Assembly: GCA_024195265.1 (NCBI GenBank)
Contig: JAJLRJ010000006.1
Location: 29,778,382 to 29,842,381 of the forward strand
Length of the DNA: 64,000 nt
Source: Dendrophyllia cribrosa
Lineage: Eukaryota; Cnidaria; Anthozoa; Scleractinia; Dendrophylliidae
Direction: 5' to 3'
The position numbers and the translations under genes were made by a program. Shown one piece after another: positions 52,331 to 62,039 of this stretch; position 1 is the stretch's first letter; every line of letters begins with the position of its first letter. A model generated the notes under the pieces. It was given only the letters and a program-made list of their open reading frames with translations. It made no database searches and was not told the DNA's origin.

Positions 52331-53272
52331 TTAACAGAATGAAGAGCAAAGGTGTCCGATTGTGTCCTTAACTGCCTGCCTTACTTCTTTCATCTTCCAG
52401 CAGTAAAGCGCCGGGTTTATTGATGAGTTTAAGTAAACTAAAGTCGAAGCTACTGAAAACCAAACAAGATGAGCAGATAAGAAGACTTCACTTTGTCTCA
52501 GCCAAGCCATCACTATACCAAACGGTAGATAACAAACAGCTAATGACATCTGCACCCACAGTGCACTGGACACTGCCTTCTTGTATCGCACTATGTTTAG
52601 TGGAATTCCTTGGCTGGGTTGTTCTTGATTAATGTTGTCGTGTACTTGGATTTGATGATGACGAAGAGTAATGAAAATGTTGGCGTAAGAGACAACTGAG
52701 GTCACCAGACACAGTGGTATAAATATGTTTAAAAACCAAAGAGTTATAAGGTAATGCCAAAAATACATTACCATGCCGACAATGGACACAACCCAAAATA
52801 CAGTTACAGTTAGATTAGTTCGCTTTGAAGTCACAACTTGCCTGTATCTAAGTCCCAATAACAGGGCGAACAGTCTGTCCACGCTTATTGCAGTTAATGT
52901 GAACAAAGACACTAAGCACAAAATACCACTTGTGATAAAAGCTGCATCAAATGCGTGGCGACAAATATTCCATCGTTCGTTCACCACAGACATCAGATAA
53001 GCAACACCAAGAGGCTGCCCAATGATACCAACACAGAGATCAGTTGTCGCTAGGGTACGATACAAGAGTTTGGACGGCGGATGAAGGGAAGTCTCCTTGT
53101 GAAGGGCAACAAGAATGAGAGTATTCCCCAGAAATGAAGTGATGGACAGAACAATATTCAGCACTGAAAGAAAGATCAGCAGATTGTGTATCCCGGTAGA
53201 TAATTCTACCGAGCAAACTAATTCCTGTAATGTTTTCTGACTTCCATCGTCAGCAAAGTTTGGGTTTGCCAT
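52331..53272 (-). CDS. Class A (rhodopsin-family) GPCR copy 2, intact
   Basis: 313 residues, no introns, start MANPNFADDGSQKTLQELVC; no signal peptide. TM1 has ITSFLGNTLILVAL (conserved G-N). TM2 has LATTDLCVGIIGQPL (D2.50), and the ECL1 cysteine in WNICRHAF starts TM3, which ends TAISVDRLFAL (DRL). TM4 is NLTVTVFWVVSIVGMVMYFW. TM5 is IFIPLCLVTSVVSYANIFIT. TM6 has LAVCYLPFGIVMAWL. TM7 has LVYLNSSINPALYCWKMKEV (NPxxY as NPALY). The short tail ends in two cysteines that could be palmitoylated. It resembles the large cnidarian expansions usually annotated as adenosine- or melanocortin-receptor-like; the ligand cannot be told. It seems the most diverged of the four copies. Confidence 0.9.
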   Translation of the reverse strand: MANPNFADDGSQKTLQELVCSVELSTGIHNLLIFLSVLNIVLSITSFLGNTLILVALHKETSLHPPSKLLYRTLATTDLCVGIIGQPLGVAYLMSVVNERWNICRHAFDAAFITSGILCLVSLFTLTAISVDRLFALLLGLRYRQVVTSKRTNLTVTVFWVVSIVGMVMYFWHYLITLWFLNIFIPLCLVTSVVSYANIFITLRHHQIQVHDNINQEQPSQGIPLNIVRYKKAVSSALWVQMSLAVCYLPFGIVMAWLRQSEVFLSAHLVWFSVASTLVYLNSSINPALYCWKMKEVRQAVKDTIGHLCSSFC

Positions 53273-53472
53273 GTGATGCGTATACGTGCGAAAAAATATC
53301 GCTTCTTGGTAAAGACGGTTGTCTTAATATCATGCAGTTATGGCAATATTCTTTAACTACCTTTTATGTATTTAGTTACATTTTAAAAGAAAAATCACCT
53401 GCGTGAACGAAAAAAATAACAAGTTCGTTCAGACGGATTAATGCGTCTCTAGTTGTTCGTCCCGTCTTTACA

Positions 53473-53760
53473 CTATACGCATAACATGACAGACGCATTA
53501 TTCGTCTGGACGGATAATGCGTCTCTAGTATAAAAACGGCCCGTGAAGCGGGTCTTGAAAGCGTGTTCGGTCATTCCGATGTAGATTTTATCATCGTGAC
53601 CGTGGGCAGATACTGTTGCTTTGTACACAAGGTTGGAAGTCTTCTTGGGTGAGCTGGGTGCGTTGGATCTGAGGATTTTGGCATTGTGATTATTTTGTGC
53701 ATCGATTATAAAGCACTGTAAATGTAAATGTAATGTCAATGTAAATCCTTTATTTAGACA
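53473..53760 (-). pseudogene. Penelope-like GIY-YIG fragment
   Basis: The minus frame has HNAKILRSNAPSSPKKTSNL and SAHGHDDKIYIGMTEHAFKT, matching the plus-strand fragment at 55426-55860 (KATVSAQDHDDKIY, YIGMTEHAFKTRF). A deletion after PKKTS removes the cysteine motif. Adjacent 53430-53520 has GACGCATTATTCGTCTGGAC inverted repeats. Confidence 0.75.
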
Positions 53761-55250
53761 CGATTAGTGATTATAGCTGTACAGCTTGTGGGGTCGTGTA
53801 TAACTGAACTATGAAAGTATAACAAAAAGATAAAATATGTAAATATATGTTAAAATTTATACCTAGCTATAGAATAATACAAATATTTGTTTAAAAGTTA
53901 AAATTAAATACAATGCAGTTAAAAAAGTTAAGAAAATTCGACGGATATTCATGTAGCATTAGTAATTTTTACAATAGCAAAGTATTGTTAGAAATATACA
54001 AAGTCATCATTGTGCTTAGGCTTGCACTGGTTTGAGCCTGCAGTGTTGAATTTGAAGGAATTCAGCCGATTTTTAAAGACGGTTATTAAAACTTCTTAAA
54101 CTGGTAGATAATTTAAAAATGTTTAAAATTCTGTTCCACAAAACAGATGCTCTGTAGTGGATCGAGTTTTTCATAAAAGAGGAATTAAATCTTTTTACGA
54201 CGATGTTATTTTCTTCTCTGGATCTAAGATTTACGTGTTCAAAATGTTTAACTAATAAGCTATTCATACAGTCTGGGACCATGTTATTAAATATTTTCAG
54301 TGTACGCTAATTTCATTAAGCTTAATTTGTACGTAGTAAATAATGGTTTCCAGCCGGTCTTTTGTAAGACTTCGAAATTAGTGAGGTCATAAGGAAAATT
54401 AAAAATAATTCTAGCAGCCCTTAGATGTAGTTTTTCTAAGCAATTGAAGTTATCACTGTTCGATGAGCTACCCCATATCGGAAATGCATAAGTAATTGAA
54501 GGTAATATAATCTTAAAATATAAATCTACTAGAACGTTTCTAGGTAGAAAATGACTAAGTTTATTTAGAAATCCCTTTTTTACTTCAAGCATATGGTCGT
54601 TCCAGTTTAGTTTGTGATCGAGGGTGACTCCCAGTAACCTTGATCAGTGTAACCCACTTTATTTGATGGTGTCCAATTGCTTGAAGAGGACCGCTGAAAC
54701 AGCCCTTTTGCAACAGCATCCCCCTCGCACTTGGACGGGTGGAATGTGAGAGAGTTGGACATACACCAGTTGTAGAGTTCTGTCAGTGATTTGTTAAGCA
54801 TCGATACAGCCTCGTCGGCTGACTTCTCCGTGCAGTAGATCGTAGTATCGTCCGCGTACATGTAGACAGAGCCAGATTTAATTGCAGAAGGTATGTCATT
54901 AGTGTACAAAGCAAAGAACAGTGGACCTAAGACAGATCCCTGAGGGATGCCAAGTTTGGCTGTATCTGTGTTAGATGACTTAGATGACTTTCCATTTATA
55001 ACTGTAAATAGTTTCCGATTGTTGAGGTAGTCAGCCAAGATAACAGGCTTCCGTTCACTCCAAATTGATGTTGAAGCTTATTTAGCAGTGTTGGGTGACA
55101 TACACAGTCAAATGCCTTTTTGAAGTCAACAAAACGAAAGACAGGATTCCATAGGTTTGGAATGTGTACATAGGTTGGCAATTGGTCTGTAATTGCCAAC
55201 TTACCAGCAGCAATTAGCAACAGGATCTCAAGCTTGTCGTACGACCGCAA
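53720..55250 (-). pseudogene. LINE (non-LTR retrotransposon) reverse transcriptase, 5'-truncated and frameshifted
   Basis: Successive minus frames carry FVDFKKAFDCVCHPTLLNKL (palm motif A, 55250-54996), NTDTAKLGIPQGSVLGPLFF and VYMYADDTTIYCTEKSAD (the catalytic YADD, 55038-54607), IILPSITYAFPIWGSSS (thumb, 54592-54287) and FMKNSIHYRASVLWNRIL (54282-54073). At least three frame breaks or stops separate them, so the copy is dead. The 3' UTR ends with AATAAAGG and an (ACATTT)n-like tail near 53725-53755. The family resembles CR1/L2-type elements of cnidarians. Confidence 0.85.
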
Positions 55251-55425
55251 TGAGTTCGAGAAGGCAGCTCCTCCCTATAATCAGGCATCTGAAAGTCAAG
55301 CGGTTTTAAAGAACCTCTTCGATATGTGAATTCAACCTCCCCACCGAAGGATAAGAGAGCTAGCAGACCGAGAAACATCATCTCAGTGTCATCTGGTTTA
55401 ATCCACCGTTCAGCAAAAATGTACA

Positions 55426-55978
55426 AACTAACGTGGGAAAATCTTTCCTCCTATTGATTGACAAACACTTCCCCAAGAAACACACACTCCACAAGATCTT
55501 TAGCGCAATAACATCAATGTCAGCTACAGCTGTCTGGACAACATGGCCAGCATCATCAAACGCCACAATGCCAAAATCCTCAGATCCAACGCACCCAGCT
55601 AACCCAAGAAGTCGTGCAATTGTAGAAATAAAGATATTTGCCCTCTTAACGGCGCGTGTCTCACTTCCAACCTTGTGTACAAAGCAACAGTATCTGCCCA
55701 GGATCACGATGATAAAATCTACATCTCGATACATCGGAATGACCGAACACGCTTTCAAGACCCGTTTCAATAACAACAACCTTTCATTCAATCACAAGAA
55801 GCATTCAGCCAAATCCACTCTTTCAAAGTACATCTGGGAGTTGAAGGCTTGTAAGTGTAGCATTAGTCAGCGGATCTATTGTAGGATTTATGTTATAGTG
55901 TCCCCAATTAGCTCATTTGTAGCTAAATACATCGACACTAAAATAAAGTTATTATTATTATTATTATTATTATTATCA
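55426..55978 (+). pseudogene. Penelope-like element 3' end, frameshifted
   Basis: Successive plus frames read FLLLIDKHFPKKHTLHKIFS, HNAKILRSNAPS, KKSCNCRNKDICPLNGACLT (cysteine cluster), SNLVYKATVSAQDHDDKIY, YIGMTEHAFKTRF and SAKSTLSKYIWELKACK. Two or three frame changes and one stop break it. It ends AAAATAAAG plus (TTA)n. GIY-YIG domain with the zinc-binding lead-in; reverse transcriptase lost. Confidence 0.8.
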
Positions 55979-56154
55979 AAAACTTAAAATTTAAAAGCCC
56001 AAAATGCTGGAAAATATAGTTTCCGGTGTTTCATTTTCAAAAAATTTCGAGGGGTGCATGGGCCCGGACCGCCAAGAAAGGACGGGCAGAAGCCCGTCCA
56101 TTGGGTCCGAAACATTTGTGTCCCCCAGTTTTTCAAGGCTTGCTACGGCCCTGC

Positions 56155-56645
56155 TTCTTCAAACGGCCTTTCCTTATTTGTTTGACCGGCTTCACTGCAT
56201 GTAGTAAAAATGCCAAACAAATAAAAATAATTCAAACACAACCGCAAATATGTTTGATAATTTCGAGCGAAAAGTTGCATAGAACCTGCTACCTATAAAA
56301 TACTAAAGCTCCCAATTATTAGTTTGTCTGTACCATCACTATGTTTACCTAAATTTTACGACTGTGAACTGCCAGTTTTATTTCACCCTCGAAACACGTC
56401 ACGGACTGACGGCGGGAACTACGTTTTATAAAACAAAAACCCAAACGCTGCCAGCTTTTCCCCACCAATTTTTATAAATTATACCCTGACACCTGTGACA
56501 GTTGATGAAAAGGCGAAGGAGAATCCATTTAAACATTGTTTATTCAGTTCAACTCTAAAAGACTAATTACCTCGCAAACGTTTTAGGGTAATTAATAAGA
56601 ACTAACGCCTGTTATAACATCGTGCTACTGCCATGGCGAACTAAT
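56155..56645. repeat. Duplicated block A, copy 2
   Basis: Collinear with 45415-46083 (CTTCACTGCATGTAGTAAAA, CACGTCACGGACTGACGGCG, TTGATGAAAAGGCGAA) but without the internal tandem duplication and without the Harbinger insertion. Confidence 0.85.
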
Positions 56646-56753
56646 ATATTGATCGCATTAGGTTCAACTTTGGCACCGCGGCACTTCTCATGTTACACGG
56701 CAGTGACACTAACCTAGTGCGATCACTATAGCTCGCCACGGCAGTGGCACGAT
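56616..56753. mobile_element. MITE M, copy in block 2
   Basis: CATCGTGCTACTGCCATGGC is inverted as GCCACGGCAGTGGCACGATG; arms of about 45 bp. Another copy is 61597-61742. In block 1 only the left arm (46056-46083) is left, split by Harbinger. Confidence 0.85.
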
Positions 56754-56949
56754 GTTTCTAGACGTTTAAAACAGCCCTTACACTATAAAAACAAAATTTC
56801 CGCACAAATTTACCTTTTGAATAATACATGATCTTAACTTCAGTCTACCATGATAAATTTAATATACCAGTATATGCGTTAACTAATAATCACATAGGGA
56901 GAGCATCGTGCCTGCTCTTAAGACATGGTGTTTAGTATTTAACAAAACT

Positions 56950-57025
56950 GAACATTTTAAATATCAAAAGTGTCCGATTCTGCCAGTAGCTTGACTAATT
57001 TCTCTGATCTTCCAGCAGTAAGGCT
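56950..57025 (-). pseudogene. GPCR C-terminal relic 1
   Basis: The minus strand reads YCWKIREISQATGRIGHF then stop, aligned with YCWKMKEVRQAVKDTIGHLC of the intact receptors. Only the end of TM7/helix 8 is left; upstream homology stops at about 57025. This implies a further receptor copy lost between copies 2 and 3. Confidence 0.75.
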
Positions 57026-57049
57026 AAAAATTGCAGTAAAGTTCGTAGA

Positions 57050-57900
57050 AACTAATAAAGAATTCCCGACCTTTATACAAAATTTCAATTTTCCTGCACC
57101 GCGGCTGTTTATCACTGAGAATTGTGCCGGTAGGTTTTTCGTCACAGAAATTCGAAAAGTAAATGGTGGAGAAAGAAGGAGCAGTATTCCTTTGGAGGAG
57201 AAAATTACAACAGGCAGAATGTCTAAAGTAAAAATGTCAGTTGTACAAAGCTTGTTTCCAAAATGTTTTTGAAAGCTACAATCGGTTCTATGATAATCTG
57301 TTGTCCGTCTTGTAGCTTCAATGATTAGCTCTGGAAACCATTCTAGATATCTGCCATAGAGTATGGTTAGGGTATTGAAAAACGGCCAAAGTATTTTTTT
57401 AGTGTGCGCCTAATTACAAAATATAGGAAGCGGAAGTTCAAATTTCCAGTTTAACGAAAGACGTTACTTTCGGACCAGCAGATACATGCTTCTTGTTAAC
57501 AAGAAAGGTTTAAATACCTTTCCTTCAGTCTTCTTATGACTATGTGTATTTTTAGTTACAGAATATTATTATTTTTCTCTACAATTGCCCTCATCCGTAT
57601 TTGTCTTACCTCATTTTATGTTAATTTCAATTTGAAGTTCCATACACCTGTCATTTTTCAGTATGAATATTCTTTCAGTTCAGTAAACTCTACCTTTTGC
57701 AACACACAATTCCGCATACCATGAGAAAGATGCTGTTTACAACAAGAATATTTTTCTTCACAGTTTCACGTCTTTAAGTAATATTTTGCAACGGTTGTCT
57801 TTAAGGACTTTAGTCCCCACTCAGCTTTTCTACCATAATACTATATACAATACAACATGCGTTATGCTAGAAATCTATCTGTCCTAACATACACAGCATA
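57050..57900. repeat. Duplicated blocks N and U, copy 3
   Basis: GAATTCCCGACCTTTATACA to TTGTACAAAGCTTG (block N, to about 57265), then AATACCTTTCCTTCAGTCTT to GTCTTTAAGGACTTTAGTCC (block U). 57265-57505 (CTACAATCGGTTCTATGATA...) is shared with 62245-62420. Confidence 0.8.
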
Positions 57901-57922
57901 AAATAGGCAAAATATCTGAGGA

Positions 57923-58861
57923 TTAAAAGAATGAAGAGCAAAGTTGTCCGATTGTGTCCTTAACTGCCTGCCTTACTTCTCTCATCTTCCAGCAGTAAAG
58001 CGCCGGGTTTAATGATGAGTTTAAATAGACTAAACTCGCTGTTACTGTAGCGAAAGCAAGATGAGTAGATGAGGAGAACTCGTTTTGAGTCAGCAAAGCC
58101 ACCATACCAAACGGCGAATAACAAACAACTAATGTCATCTGTACCCACAGTGCACTGGACACTGCCTTCTTGAATCGCGCTATGTTCATTGGAATTCCTT
58201 GGTTCGGCTGTTCTTGATGAATGTTGTCATGGACATGGATGTGATGATGACGAAGAGTGAGGAAAATTTTGGTATAAGAGACAATTGAGGTGACTAGACA
58301 CAGTGATACAACTATGTAGCCATAAGATCTGGTTATAAGTTGATTCCAAAAATACATTGCTGTTCCGACAATGAACACAACCCAGAAAACAGTTATAGTA
58401 ATATAGGTCCGCTTTAATGTTACAACTTGTCTGTATCTGAGTCCCAGCAACAGAGCAAAAAGTCTATCCACACTTATTGCGGTCAATGTCAACAAAGACA
58501 CTGAGCACAAAATGGAGCTTGTGGTAAAAACTCCAACAAATGCGTGGCGACAAATATTCGATCGTTCGTTCACCACAGACAACAAATAAGCAACACCAAG
58601 AGGTTCCACAATGATACCAACACAGAGATCAGTTGTCGCTAGGGTACGATACAAGAGTTTGGACGGCGGATGAAGTGAAGTCTCCTTCTGAAGGGCAACT
58701 AGGATCAGAGTATTCCCAAAAAATGCAGTGATGGACAGAACAATATTCAGCACTGAAAGAAAGATCAGTAGATTGTGTATCCCACCAGATAATTCTACCG
58801 AGCAAGCCAATTCCTCGAATGTTTTCTGGTTTCCATCATCAGCAAAGTTTATGTTTGCCAT
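57923..58861 (-). CDS. Class A GPCR copy 3, intact
   Basis: 312 residues, intronless, start MANINFADDGNQKTFEELAC. TM1 has ITAFFGNTLILVAL, TM2 LATTDLCVGIIVEPLGVAYL, TM3 LLTLTAISVDRLFALL, TM4 YITITVFWVVFIVGTAMYFW (Trp present), TM5 VVSLCLVTSIVSYTKIFLTL, TM6 MTLVVCYSPFGMVALL (CYSP, where copies 1 and 2 have CYLP), and TM7 LVYLNSSLNPALYCWKMREV. One His/Asp-rich third loop (HHHIHVHDNIHQ) could bind metal, but this is speculative. It is closest to copies 1 and 4. The 3' flank is block U. Confidence 0.9.
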   Translation of the reverse strand: MANINFADDGNQKTFEELACSVELSGGIHNLLIFLSVLNIVLSITAFFGNTLILVALQKETSLHPPSKLLYRTLATTDLCVGIIVEPLGVAYLLSVVNERSNICRHAFVGVFTTSSILCSVSLLTLTAISVDRLFALLLGLRYRQVVTLKRTYITITVFWVVFIVGTAMYFWNQLITRSYGYIVVSLCLVTSIVSYTKIFLTLRHHHIHVHDNIHQEQPNQGIPMNIARFKKAVSSALWVQMTLVVCYSPFGMVALLTQNEFSSSTHLAFATVTASLVYLNSSLNPALYCWKMREVRQAVKDTIGQLCSSFF

Positions 58862-58899
58862 GTTACTCAGTGGGGTGCGTGTACGCGGGCAAAATATCG

Positions 58900-59500
58900 C
58901 TTCTTGGTAAGGACGACTGTTTTATTATCTCAGTTATGACAACAGTTTTTTTAATTACCTCAGTTTATGTATTTTATGACGTTTAAGAAACGTCACCTGA
59001 TTGAACGAAAAACATAACCTTAGAATATCCTGTCAAGTTCTGTTAACTGCTTGCAAATAGTGGTTGTAGTGCGTTTTAATTTAGCAACACAAACGTGCTA
59101 AAACGAAGTTTCTTCAAGTCAGTTTTCTTTTCGCAAGTGGAGCTAGTGCGCGGTGTGCGCAACAAAACGACAACACCCTTTGCTTCGAGTAATCTTACAA
59201 TAGTTTAGCAGTTTCCATCCTTCTTTTCGCGTTAAAACTCGTAAAGCGAACATTCCATGATTCCCCCAAAAAACTGCGAGGATTAGCTTTCTACTGCTCG
59301 CCGTCTTGAGAACTCGATGGAAAGCAAAGTTGGCCTTGTGATGTCAACCACTGGAAACCGCACGACACGCGCATGATGGGTTGTTTACACGGTGTTTGCT
59401 ATGGGGCGCCGTTTGTAAAAAAAATTATTTAGCTCAATTTTGTCATTTTTTTTTTGCATTATTTAATAAATAACGCTTTTTGTAAACGCCATAACTTATT
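58900..59500. other. Receptor 5' flank; no gene seen
   Basis: Includes GTCACCTGATTGAACGAAAAA, similar to the 5' flanks of copies 1 and 2 (AATCACCTGCGTGAACGA). This is likely promoter/5' UTR sequence of the receptor family. No reading frame is supported. Confidence 0.45.
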
Positions 59501-59514
59501 TCATATAAAATCTT

Positions 59515-59785
59515 ATTATTTCAAACCATGCCTTTATTATTTGATACAATGAAAAAATATTTCATATAAAATTTTATTATTTCAAATCATGGCTTTATTA
59601 TTTGATGTAATAAATTTTGATTTTAAATGATGCGTTGATGATTTCAAATCACGACTTGCTTATTTAAATATGTTTTATATTTGAAATTATTGCTTTGTGA
59701 TTTCAAATCAGTCATTGATTATTTTATATCCGGCGGATTATGGTTAATTCAACCGCTTATTTCAAACCATGAAAATCATTACTTC
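59515..59785. repeat. ~60-bp degenerate periodic array with TTTCAAAYCATG
   Basis: TCAAAYCATG-type cores start at 59521, 59582, 59644, 59703 and 59762, spaced 61, 62, 59 and 59 bp. They are embedded in TTATTTGAT-rich sequence. Confidence 0.7.
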
Positions 59786-60074
59786 AAATAAAAAAATATT
59801 ATTTGATATTTGTTAGCTTTGTTATCAATAAAAGATTTGGTTATGACTTTAAAAAAAAAATTAAGTTAATAACTAACCGGAGAGCATGCACGTGACAAGT
59901 CACGAGGGTATCTAGCGCGAGAAAACTCACAAACATGTCTACTCGACCTGACGAGCTCTCGAGGTCAATCGCCTCGGCGGTCTCTAGGGCCGTAGAAAGG
60001 GCAGTTGACCAAGCTCTTTCATCACTTCCAAGCCAGTCAAGTCGTTGTCTTGGTCTTGAAAACCCTGGAGTTAA

Positions 60075-60652
60075 CAATTTTCGCTCCCCTAAAGTATTTT
60101 ACGAGCATTGAAAAGGTTCCCCTTTCGAGCGGAGACTGCGGTAAAGCCAGGAGCCATAATCGATTATGGCTCCTGGTAAATCCCACTATATACAGGGAGC
60201 ATATGCGGCTCCATATGCAGCATGTGGGATAACCTGCTGTTTTGAGCTCATATTTGATGCATATGGAAGGGATTTTTCGCATAGAGCGCAAGCGATTTTC
60301 CTATCGAAAGTAATGTCGGTATTGCTGTTGTTCTGCATTGCTACACTTTCTGATTGGGTAAAACACCTCGCGCCACCGTCGTAAAACTATGCGCATTCAG
60401 CTCCCAAACGTTTTCCCGCGCTTGGCTCCGGCTACATGTATTTGCTTCAAGTTCTTGTAAATGCTCGTTCTGCTTATTGTAATTGTAAATATGTAAAAAA
60501 TATAATCTAACTACTGCTTTTATTTTATGTTTTATTTTTAATTTACAATTTTTAGCTTTTTACCTATTGTATTTTTAGTCCGCTCCTTGACAACAAAACT
60601 TCAGTTTTAAAAGTTAAACTGCCTTTCCGCTTAACTCTATTGCGAGAGTTAA
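60075..60652. repeat. Duplicated block P, copy 2
   Basis: Collinear with 43815-44585, lacking its GGATCC fold-back. It contains a separate palindrome CCAGGAGCCATAATCGATTA then TGGCTCCTGG at 60147-60176. It holds the empty TTAA site at 60649-60652. Confidence 0.8.
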
Positions 60653-60689
60653 GTGAAAGTTGTCCGTCGTTTGTTCACTTCTTCAAATG

Positions 60690-61622
60690 CTTTTCCTTAT
60701 TTCTTTGACCGGCTTCACTGCATGTAGTAAAAAAGCCCAACAAATAAAAATTATTTAAACTCAACCGCAAATATGTTTAATGATTTCGAGCGAAAAGTTG
60801 CATAGAACCTGCTACCTATAAAATACTAAAAGGCCGTTTACACGGCAGAAAAATCGGGTACGGACTCGTCAAAAAAGTGGTACGGACCGCATAATTTTAG
60901 CCGTTTACACGGATAATGTTCTACTACAGGTGCGACAAAAAAGGCCTAAGGACCAAGTTTGGAAGGTTGCGTTTGCACTACACCTTTTAGGGCACCGGAC
61001 CAATTTCTAATCCCCAGAGGCACGCGGGATTTTTACTGCGCATGCGATCAGCGAAGTTATTATGCAAGCTGACGTAAGAAATGAAGAAACTGGTCCGGAG
61101 CGTTTTTTTTTAGGTTTTGGGGCCATAGACGTCTATGGCCCCAAAACCTGAAAAAACACGGGTCCGGACCAATCCCCAAAGACACGGTACGCATAGTTTA
61201 CACGGGCGAAAATGTGAAGTTCGTACTCCTTTCTTGACGGGTCCGTACCCATTTTTTCTGTCGTGTAAACGGCGTTTAAAGCTCCCAATTATTAGTTTGT
61301 CTGCATTATTCGTCACTACGTTTACCTAAATTTTACGACTGTGAACCGCCAGTTTTATTTCACTCTCGAAACACGTCACAGACTGACGGCGGGAACTACA
61401 TTTTATAAAGCAAAAACCCAAACGCTGCCAGCTTTTCACCACCAATTTTTACAATTTATACTATAACACCAGTGTGACAGTTGATGAAAAGGCGAAGATG
61501 AATCAATTTAAACATTGTTTATTCAGTTCAATTCTAAAAGACTAATTACCTCGCAAACGTTTTAGGGTAATTAATAAGAACTAACACCTGTTGTAACATC
61601 GTGCTACTGCCATGGCGAACTA
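60690..61622. repeat. Duplicated block A, copy 3, split by an insertion
   Basis: Matches 45415-46083 and 56155-56645 but is interrupted by the 60830-61276 element between AATACTAA and AGCTCCCAATT. Confidence 0.85.
60830..61276. mobile_element. 447-bp TIR element with TAA target duplication
   Basis: AAGGCCGTTTACACGGCAGA and TCGTGTAAACGGCGTT are inverted ends; TAA flanks both sides (60827-60829, 61277-61279), as for PIF/Harbinger. Sister blocks keep the empty site ATACTAAAGCTCCC (45557, 56300). It contains a nested hairpin GGTTTTGGGGCCATAGACGT at 61113-61150. Confidence 0.9.
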
Positions 61623-61742
61623 ATATGGTCTAATATATTGATCGCATAAGGTTTAACTTTGGCACCGCCGCAATTCTCGTGTTGCACGGCAGTGACACAA
61701 ACCTAGTGCGATCATTATAGTTCGCCACGGCAGTGGCACGAT
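61597..61742. mobile_element. MITE M, copy in block 3
   Basis: Same arms as 56616-56753 (CATCGTGCTACTGCCATGGC / GCCACGGCAGTGGCACGATG), with a nine-base extra piece TGGTCTAAT in the left arm. Confidence 0.85.
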
Positions 61743-61939
61743 GTTTCCAGACGTTTGAAACAGCCCTTACACTATAAAAACAAAATTTCCGCACAAATTT
61801 ACTTTTTGAATAATACATGATCTTAACGTTAGTCTACTATGATCAATTTAATATACTTGTATATGCGTTAAATAATAATTACATAGGGAGAGCATCGTAC
61901 CTGTTTTTACGATACGGCGTTTAATATTTAACAAATCTG

Positions 61940-62015
61940 AACATTTTAAGCAGCAAAGGTGTCCGATTGTGTCAGTAGCTTGACTAATTTCTCTGATCTT
62001 CCATCAGTAAGGCTG
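61940..62015 (-). pseudogene. GPCR C-terminal relic 2
   Basis: Minus strand YxWKIREISQATDTIGHLCC, where x is a TGA stop in place of the Cys codon. It aligns with the end of the intact receptors and with relic 1 (both have ISQAT), so the two relics share a common truncated ancestor. Confidence 0.72.
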
Positions 62016-62039
62016 AAAATTGTAGTAACGCTCGTAGCA

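Noticed and set aside
55433..55987. 184-codon plus-strand frame as a real protein
   Set aside because: It switches between Penelope-like and out-of-frame translation; the GIY-YIG motifs are spread over three frames, so it is a pseudogene.
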